NCBI GenBank assembly: GCA_008501785.1
Contig: QQUD01000207.1
Location: forward strand, 1-10,825
DNA: 10,825 nucleotides
DNA from: Chloroflexota bacterium
GTDB taxonomy: Bacteria; Chloroflexota; Anaerolineae; Promineifilales; Promineifilaceae
Direction of reading: 5' to 3'
Made by a program: the position numbers and the translations under genes. Shown here one piece after another: positions 4,119 to 9,563 of this stretch. Every line of letters starts with the position of its first letter. Positions within the stretch are counted from its first letter, which is position 1. The notes beneath the pieces were generated by a model. The model saw nothing but the letters and a program-made list of their open reading frames with translations. It did no database searches and was not told where the DNA came from.

Positions 4119-7016
4119 ATGAGTACAAAAATCCAGACAAATCGCGTAATAGCAGGAGCAGCCGAATTAATTGATCGTTCCCAGACGATTGAATTCAAGT
4201 TTAACGGCAAGCGATTCACCGCACATCCCGGTGATTCGATTGCGTCGGCGTTGGCGGCGAATGGGGTGAAAGTAATCGGCCGTTCGTTTAAATATCATCG
4301 TCCACGTGGCTTGATGGCGTATGGTCACGCGACCAACACGATGGTGCAAATTGGCGACGAACCGAGTGTGAGCATCTGGCTGCGGCGTGTGGAAGATGGC
4401 ATGGTGGTTAAGCCAGTGAATGCATGGCCTTCGGTGGATCGGGATGTGATGAGCCTGACGCAAATGGGCGACAAGTTTATGCCGGTTGGCTTTTATTACA
4501 AGACGTTTATTCGTCCGCAGCGGCTGTGGCCAACGTATGAAAAAATATTGCGCAATGCAGCGGGATTAGGCAGGCTGAATCGTGATGTGCCGCTGGCAAA
4601 AGGGTTTTTGAAGCAATATTTGCATGGGGATGTGGTTGTGGTGGGGGCTGGTCCGGCTGGATTGAGTGCGGCACATGCAGCAGCGGAAGCTGGTGCACGG
4701 GTGCTGTTGTTTGACGAAGCGCCATATCTGGGTGGTCATTGGCGATATAGCGGTGAGGATCCGGCTGGGTTAGGACGGTTGGTAACGGCCGTTTCTACCC
4801 ATCCAAACATCCACTCCTTTACCAACACCCTGGTCACAAGCTGGTTTGAAGATCACTGGCTGGCTGCTGTCTGTGAAAAAATGCTGTACAAGGTGCGCGG
4901 CAAAGCCACTATTTTTGCCACTGGCGCACTCGATCAACCCATTTTATTTGACAACAACGATCTCCCTGGCGTTATGGTTGGCAGTGCAGCACGGCGGCTG
5001 CTGCATCTGTACGGTGTTGTACCTGGTGAAAAAGTGCTGATTGTGACTGCCAATGATGATGGCTGGAAGCTGGCACAAGCTTTGAAAGTGGCTGGTGTCG
5101 ATGTGGTTGGGGTGGCTGATCATAGAGCTGGTGGCAGCGAATTGGGCGATGAGATTGCCCGATCTGGTGTACCTGTTTATTGGCAGCACACCATCGCCAA
5201 GGCGCATGGCAAAAAAGAGGTGACAGCGGCCGAAATTGCGCCGCTGGATAACCTAAACACTCGGCGTGTGGTCGCCTGTGATACCATCATCCTCAGCACA
5301 AACTATGCGCCGGACAACCAATTACTCTATCTGGCTGGCGGACGTTTTGAATATGATGAAACCCGGCATGAATTTTTGCCAAAAACGATGCCTGATTCCA
5401 TTTTTGCGGCCGGTCGGTTGACAGGCACACATGATTTAACCACAGAGCAAGATGAAGGGCGTTTAAAGGGTTTGCAGGCAGCCGCTTTTTTAAGGTTGGG
5501 AAATGAACCTGGCCCACAGGAGAAAGCGGCCGTTACCCGTCGCAAAAACGCTGAACCGGTGCGTTCATCTGATTTGATGCTTGTGGTAGGTGATAAAAAT
5601 GGGAAGCGATTCATTGATTTTGATGAAGATGTGACTGACAAGGAGCTAAAGGATGCCATCGCGGAAGGGTATGACAGTATGCAGCTCTTGAAGCGATACA
5701 GCACGATTTCGATGGGACCGTCGCAAGGCAAATGGGCCAGTATTAACACCATTCATCTCGCGGCAGGTGTGACTGCACAAACGATTGCGCAGACGGGCAC
5801 GACGACGGCACGGTCGCCTGTACGGCCGTTAAAGCTCGGCAACCTGGCCGGACAAATGATGGACCCTGTCAAGGTAACGGCCGTTCACGATTGGCATGTG
5901 GCGCAAGGTGCAAAAATGATGGTCGCTGGGTTGTGGCTGCGGCCTGAACATTATGGCGATGCGGCAGCCGAGGTAAAAGCGGTGCGTGAACGCGTTGGCA
6001 TGATTGACGTGTGTACACTGGGCAAAATCAAGCTAACTGGTCCTGGTGTCCCGGCACTGCTGGACAAGCTATATATCAACAAATTCAGCAATTTGAAAGT
6101 GGGCCGGGTGCGGTATGGTGTCATGGTCAACGCGGAAGGGGTGGTAATGGACGACGGCGTGACGGCGCGTGTTGGCGAGCAGGAATGGTATATGACCACG
6201 ACATCGTCTGGCGCTGCCAGTGTGTTCGAATGGATTCAATGGTGGGCGCAGTCGGGCTGGGGAGAGGGGGTACATGTGACTCGTGTCAGCGAAGGGAAGG
6301 CTGCGTTTAATCTCGCGGGGCCTGCATCACGGAGACTACTGCAAAAGTTGACAGATGCCGATTTGAGTAATGAAGCGTTCCCTTACATGCATGTGCGCCA
6401 TGTTGAATTAGCGGGTGTGCCGTGCCGTTTAATGCGAATTGGATTTACGGGTGAGTTGTCGTATGAGATTCATTGTGGGGCGGGATACGGCCGTTTCCTT
6501 TGGACCACCATCCTCGAAGCAGGCAAAAAGTTCGACCTTCGACCCTTTGGTGTAGAGGCTCAGCGCATTTTGCGCCTGGAAAAAGGACACATCATCATCG
6601 GCGCAGACACAGATGCACTTAGTAATCCGTTTGGTGCAGAGCTAGGTTGGGCCGTGAAGCTGGATAAGGATGACTTTCTCGGGCAGCGAGCGCTGATAGA
6701 CATTGCTGCAAAAGGTGGTTCGAAGCAAAAGCTCACTGGCTTTAAGATGGTAGACGCAACGATTGTGCCAGAGGAAGGGCTGCAAGTGGTGCAGCCAAAA
6801 GAGGGAACGCCGCTTGGGTTGGAAACAATTGGATGGGTATCGTCCAGTCGGTTTAGTCCAACGCTCAATGAGTCAATTGGCTTGTGCTGGCTGCCAACTG
6901 AATTGGCTGAGCAGGTTGGTGCGACGTTTACGATTCGACGTGATGGGGAACTGGTGGCGGCGGTTGTGTATCGTGGGGCGTTTTATGATCCGAGTGGTAG
7001 TAAATTAAGAGTATAA
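4119..7016 (+). CDS. soxA: sarcosine oxidase subunit alpha
   Basis: At 965 residues this is a full-length alpha subunit of heterotetrameric sarcosine oxidase. The N-terminal ferredoxin-like domain (FKFNGKRFTAHPGDS from residue 26) has no cysteines in the first 100 residues and so binds no iron-sulphur cluster, as in known alpha subunits. A pyridine-nucleotide-binding oxidoreductase domain follows, with VVVVGAGPAGLSAAHA (GAGPAG at 176-181), an acidic strand end FDE (198-200) and ATGA at 267-270. The C-terminal part (about 570-965) is a GcvT-type folate-binding domain, including GELSYEIHC and FGVEAQRILRLEKG (from residue 810). This domain receives the methylene group and makes 5,10-methylenetetrahydrofolate. 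AAGGTA at 4108-4113 is a usable ribosome binding site. The gene carries five ACGGCCGT palindromes plus two one-base variants. It is separated from soxD by the antisense toxin-antitoxin pair and from soxG by the GxxExxY insertion. Confidence 0.96.
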   Translation: MSTKIQTNRVIAGAAELIDRSQTIEFKFNGKRFTAHPGDSIASALAANGVKVIGRSFKYHRPRGLMAYGHATNTMVQIGDEPSVSIWLRRVEDGMVVKPVNAWPSVDRDVMSLTQMGDKFMPVGFYYKTFIRPQRLWPTYEKILRNAAGLGRLNRDVPLAKGFLKQYLHGDVVVVGAGPAGLSAAHAAAEAGARVLLFDEAPYLGGHWRYSGEDPAGLGRLVTAVSTHPNIHSFTNTLVTSWFEDHWLAAVCEKMLYKVRGKATIFATGALDQPILFDNNDLPGVMVGSAARRLLHLYGVVPGEKVLIVTANDDGWKLAQALKVAGVDVVGVADHRAGGSELGDEIARSGVPVYWQHTIAKAHGKKEVTAAEIAPLDNLNTRRVVACDTIILSTNYAPDNQLLYLAGGRFEYDETRHEFLPKTMPDSIFAAGRLTGTHDLTTEQDEGRLKGLQAAAFLRLGNEPGPQEKAAVTRRKNAEPVRSSDLMLVVGDKNGKRFIDFDEDVTDKELKDAIAEGYDSMQLLKRYSTISMGPSQGKWASINTIHLAAGVTAQTIAQTGTTTARSPVRPLKLGNLAGQMMDPVKVTAVHDWHVAQGAKMMVAGLWLRPEHYGDAAAEVKAVRERVGMIDVCTLGKIKLTGPGVPALLDKLYINKFSNLKVGRVRYGVMVNAEGVVMDDGVTARVGEQEWYMTTTSSGAASVFEWIQWWAQSGWGEGVHVTRVSEGKAAFNLAGPASRRLLQKLTDADLSNEAFPYMHVRHVELAGVPCRLMRIGFTGELSYEIHCGAGYGRFLWTTILEAGKKFDLRPFGVEAQRILRLEKGHIIIGADTDALSNPFGAELGWAVKLDKDDFLGQRALIDIAAKGGSKQKLTGFKMVDATIVPEEGLQVVQPKEGTPLGLETIGWVSSSRFSPTLNESIGLCWLPTELAEQVGATFTIRRDGELVAAVVYRGAFYDPSGSKLRV

Positions 7017-7018
7017 TG

Positions 7019-7090
7019 GCAACAACGGATAAGAGTAAGGAACGGATAAGAACCTTTCTTCATCCGTTCCTTACTCTTATCCGTTGTTGC
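7019..7090. repeat. long perfect hairpin, left flank of GxxExxY gene
   Basis: A 29-bp perfect inverted repeat (7019-7047 and 7062-7090, starting GCAACAACGGATAAGAG) is extended by 5 more pairs after one bulged base, leaving a 3-base loop at 7053-7055. It starts 3 bases after the soxA stop and ends 7 bases before the next start codon. There is no U tract, so it is not a classical intrinsic terminator, though transcripts would fold strongly here. A close copy lies at 7908-7980. Confidence 0.93.
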
Positions 7091-7097
7091 AAAAACT

Positions 7098-7904
7098 ATG
7101 ACAAAACTCATTCACAAAGACCTGACATATCAAGTGCGCGGTGCGCTCTTTGACGTTCACAATGAATTGGGTCCGATGCTGCCTGAAGCATTTATCCGCG
7201 ATGCAATTGCGATTCGAATGGAAGAGAAGGGAATTGCATGTGAAACTGAGAAGCCATTCACAGTCTATTATCACGGAGTTGACGTGGGTCGGTACTTTGT
7301 AGACATTTGGGTTGAGAATGGTGAGCTGTTGCTTGAACTAAAGGTTGTGCCTCAGATCTTACCTTTGCATCAGGCGCAGGCGATTGCTTATTTGAAGGTG
7401 ACGAATGCTGATCTGGCTTTCGTCGCAAATTTTGGGGGAATTGCCGTAGAGATAGAACGGTTTCCTAATTTTGTGCGTGGTAAGCAAGTTGATCTTGAAT
7501 GGAAGCGACGATTAACGTCTCTGGATTTACCTTGCCCACCACTTGCCAATGAAGTGCTCTCAGCATTATTTCATGTACATGTTGAACTTGGTCCAGGCTT
7601 TTTGCATCAGGTTTATCGCAGAGCATCACGAGTTGCGTTTAGAGAAATGGGAATTGGCCATACGTACATTAAACAGACGCCAGTTTATTATCATGGGCAC
7701 CATTTGGGTAATCAAGATACGCGGCTCCTCAATGTTGAAGAGCAGATTTTGGTAGCGACGATTGCGGTTCGTGCTGTAACAGATGAGATGAAGATGCATT
7801 TGCATATGAAAATGCGCCATCATGATGTGCCGCTGGGGTTGATTGCGAATTTTAATCGGACGACTTTGGAGTTTTGTTGGATTAGGGGGGGCAATAAGGG
7901 ATAA
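7098..7904 (+). CDS. GxxExxY family protein, tandem two-domain form
   Basis: The 268-residue product belongs to the GxxExxY family, predicted PD-(D/E)XK nuclease-like proteins of unknown function, usually about 120-140 residues. This one holds two copies. Copy 1 (about 1-130) keeps the putative catalytic set Asp69 and Glu80-x-Lys82, in YFVDIWVENGELLLELK, and ends AIAYLKVTNADLAFVANFG. Its signature is altered: MLPEAFI keeps only Glu30. Copy 2 (about 145-268) has GFLHQVY, retaining Gly167 and Tyr173 but with His170 for the glutamate, and lost the E-x-K site (IAV in its place), though LGLIANFN is kept. So copy 1 may be catalytic and copy 2 structural. It sits exactly between two related hairpins and interrupts soxA-soxG. 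There is no clear Shine-Dalgarno; the start codon is 7 bases behind the hairpin. It lacks ACGGCCGT. Confidence 0.85.
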   Translation: MTKLIHKDLTYQVRGALFDVHNELGPMLPEAFIRDAIAIRMEEKGIACETEKPFTVYYHGVDVGRYFVDIWVENGELLLELKVVPQILPLHQAQAIAYLKVTNADLAFVANFGGIAVEIERFPNFVRGKQVDLEWKRRLTSLDLPCPPLANEVLSALFHVHVELGPGFLHQVYRRASRVAFREMGIGHTYIKQTPVYYHGHHLGNQDTRLLNVEEQILVATIAVRAVTDEMKMHLHMKMRHHDVPLGLIANFNRTTLEFCWIRGGNKG

Positions 7905-7907
7905 GGG

Positions 7908-7980
7908 GCAACAACGGATGGGAATAAGGAACGGATAAGAGAATTTCTTCAACCGTTCCTTATTCTTTATCCGCTGTTGC
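7908..7980. repeat. long hairpin, right flank of GxxExxY gene
   Basis: This is a second copy of the hairpin at 7019-7090, of nearly equal length (73 against 72 bases) and same orientation, beginning with the same GCAACAACGGAT. Its arms pair imperfectly, with a bulge and several mismatches. It starts 3 bases after the stop codon of the GxxExxY gene and ends 11 bases before soxG. The spacing mirrors the left side. Confidence 0.9.
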
Positions 7981-7991
7981 TATAAAAAATT

Positions 7992-8669
7992 ATGAACAAA
8001 GTAAAACTTTCACCAATTCATGAAATTGCAATACAAAAGCAAGCTCATTTTGTTAACCAACAAGGTTGGCAGGTTGTAGATTCATATGGTGATATAACGG
8101 CTGAAACGGCCGTTATCACCACCCACACCGCTCTCTGTGACCAATCACACAACGGCAAAATCCGCATCGAAGGTAAGATGGCCGGTACGATGCTCAATGC
8201 AGATGAGTTAGTCATCAATGCAGGGAAACCGTTTAGTGTTGGCTGGGTTTATCGGCTGCGGCGAGATTTGTTTTTTGTGAGCGTCGCGGCGGAGGATGTG
8301 GAGGAAACGGCCGTTTCCCTCACCCAACAAGCCAACAACAACCCAGGCCTGATTACTGTCACTGACATTACCCAAGGCAACGCTGAATTGTGGTTAGTTG
8401 GCCCTAAAAGTGCTGAACTGCTCAGTCGATTATGCGGTTTAGACTTTGACAACAATGCCTTCCCCAATGGCGTCGCTAAACAAAGTAGCGTTGCCAAAAC
8501 CAACCAGATCATTGTTCGTCGAGACCTGGATGATGTGCCCGTTTATGCATTGATTGGGGGTCGTTCGCTTGCTGCATACCTGTGGCAAACAATTCTAGAT
8601 GCGGGGCAAGATTTAGGGATTCAACCCATTGGGCAAGAAGCTATAAGAAAATTGACGATTGATGATTAA
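7992..8669 (+). CDS. soxG: sarcosine oxidase subunit gamma
   Basis: The 225-residue product fits the gamma subunit of heterotetrameric sarcosine oxidase, a GcvT/YgfZ-like fold that contacts the alpha subunit and has no known catalysis. Features are SPIHEIAIQKQAHF near the start, TALCDQSHNGKIRIEGK, DITQGNAELWLVGPKSAELL in the middle, and a C-terminal GRSLAAYLWQTILDAG, all typical for this weakly conserved subunit. Its place after soxA in the standard B-D-A-G order supports the call. There is no Shine-Dalgarno; only A-rich sequence lies between the hairpin and ATG. Two ACGGCCGT palindromes (8107, 8308) sit in the coding sequence, each followed by a C-rich stretch that encodes TTHTALC and SLTQQANNNPG. 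The last residues (KLTIDD) are encoded within an inverted repeat (8651-8697). Confidence 0.85.
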   Translation: MNKVKLSPIHEIAIQKQAHFVNQQGWQVVDSYGDITAETAVITTHTALCDQSHNGKIRIEGKMAGTMLNADELVINAGKPFSVGWVYRLRRDLFFVSVAAEDVEETAVSLTQQANNNPGLITVTDITQGNAELWLVGPKSAELLSRLCGLDFDNNAFPNGVAKQSSVAKTNQIIVRRDLDDVPVYALIGGRSLAAYLWQTILDAGQDLGIQPIGQEAIRKLTIDD

Positions 8670-8697
8670 AGATTACCTGTGCCCTCCAATCGTCAAT
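8651..8697. repeat. inverted repeat across the soxG stop codon
   Basis: ATTGACGATTG (8651-8661) is repeated inverted and perfect as CAATCGTCAAT (8687-8697), with a 25-base loop. The left arm also reads as degenerate heptads (TTGACGA, TTGATGA, TTAAAGA). The stop codon TAA (8667-8669) lies in the loop. A 3-base A run but no T run follows, so a terminator is unlikely. Confidence 0.6.
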
Positions 8698-8714
8698 CAA
8701 AAATTTAAAAAATC

Positions 8715-9560
8715 ATGGACAGCACACCGGTTTCTTTTTTTCTAGGCGATACGGTCGTTTCCATTTTCACAATCGGTCATTTGATGGCTGATTTGGCGGC
8801 GTGGTATGGGCTGTTGCCGGAAGCTGTGGATGATGAAATAAGGCCGTATTTAGAACGGCCGTTACCAATCCCAGTGCAATCCATTTTGATCAAACGGCCT
8901 GACATCACCTTGTTGGTTGATGCACCCCACTACGACATCCCCGACAGCTCCCCTTATGCCATTCCCGACTATGAACCACCACCAGGACTTGTGGCGCAAC
9001 TGGCACAGGTGGGAATTTTGCCAGAAGAAGTAACCCACGTCATTATTACCCACCACCATTTCGACCACTTTAATGGCTTAACTGTTCAAATAAACGATGA
9101 ATTCATCCCAGTTTTCGAAAACGCACAGCATTACCTCTCTTTACTAGACTGGCAAACGCCTGAAATGCAGGTAGCACTCACGCAATCAGATTCATTAGAA
9201 CACAATACATTTGGCATTTTGCACCAACAAGGTTTGTTGGAATTGATCACGGGTGATTACGATCTTGGTCATGGTATGCGCATTTTACCTGCACCAGGAG
9301 AAACATTTGGCCATCGTATCGTGCGGTTGGCAGTAGGAGATGATGTTTTGTACTGTTTGGGTGATTTGTTTCACCATAAATTGGAAGTGTGGCGACCGGA
9401 AACAATCGTTCAATGGGCAAATGCACCAACAATGAAGCTTAGTCAACGGTGGTTGATTGAACGCGCACTGGTTGACAATGCCTGGTTAATTGCATCGCAT
9501 ATTGCGGGTTACGGCCGTCTAGTTTCCAAAGATAACAGACTGATGTGGAAACAGGTTTGA
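8715..9560 (+). CDS. metallo-beta-lactamase-fold hydrolase
   Basis: The 281-residue cytosolic protein has the metallo-beta-lactamase fold. The signature THHHFDHFNG gives His113, His115, Asp117 and His118 for two metal ions (usually zinc or iron). Further ligands are plausible in GETFGH (His200), LGDLFHH (Asp217) and ASHIAGYG (His262). LLVDAP precedes the motif, as in lactonase and thioesterase-like members, but the substrate cannot be read from sequence. ATG at 8715 is the first in-frame start after the repeat; no Shine-Dalgarno is visible. It overlaps no neighbour but is followed after only 3 bases by the ATP-grasp-like gene, so the two are probably co-translated and work together. Whether they belong to sarcosine metabolism is inference from position. 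It contains ACGGCCGT at 8855 and 9511. Confidence 0.9.
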   Translation: MDSTPVSFFLGDTVVSIFTIGHLMADLAAWYGLLPEAVDDEIRPYLERPLPIPVQSILIKRPDITLLVDAPHYDIPDSSPYAIPDYEPPPGLVAQLAQVGILPEEVTHVIITHHHFDHFNGLTVQINDEFIPVFENAQHYLSLLDWQTPEMQVALTQSDSLEHNTFGILHQQGLLELITGDYDLGHGMRILPAPGETFGHRIVRLAVGDDVLYCLGDLFHHKLEVWRPETIVQWANAPTMKLSQRWLIERALVDNAWLIASHIAGYGRLVSKDNRLMWKQV

Positions 9561-9563
9561 ACA

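Noticed and set aside
5227..5412. CGGCCG at 5227 and 5407 as further palindrome copies
   Set aside because: Flanking bases do not fit ACGGCCGT on either side, and six-base matches are expected by chance at this composition.
5327..5752. 141-codon minus-strand ORF inside soxA
   Set aside because: The + strand is continuous coding for the conserved alpha subunit; the antisense reading is low-complexity and matches nothing known.
7019..7090. Rho-independent terminator after soxA
   Set aside because: The stem is very stable, but there is no T tract after it, a close copy flanks the next gene, and soxG should be expressed with soxA.
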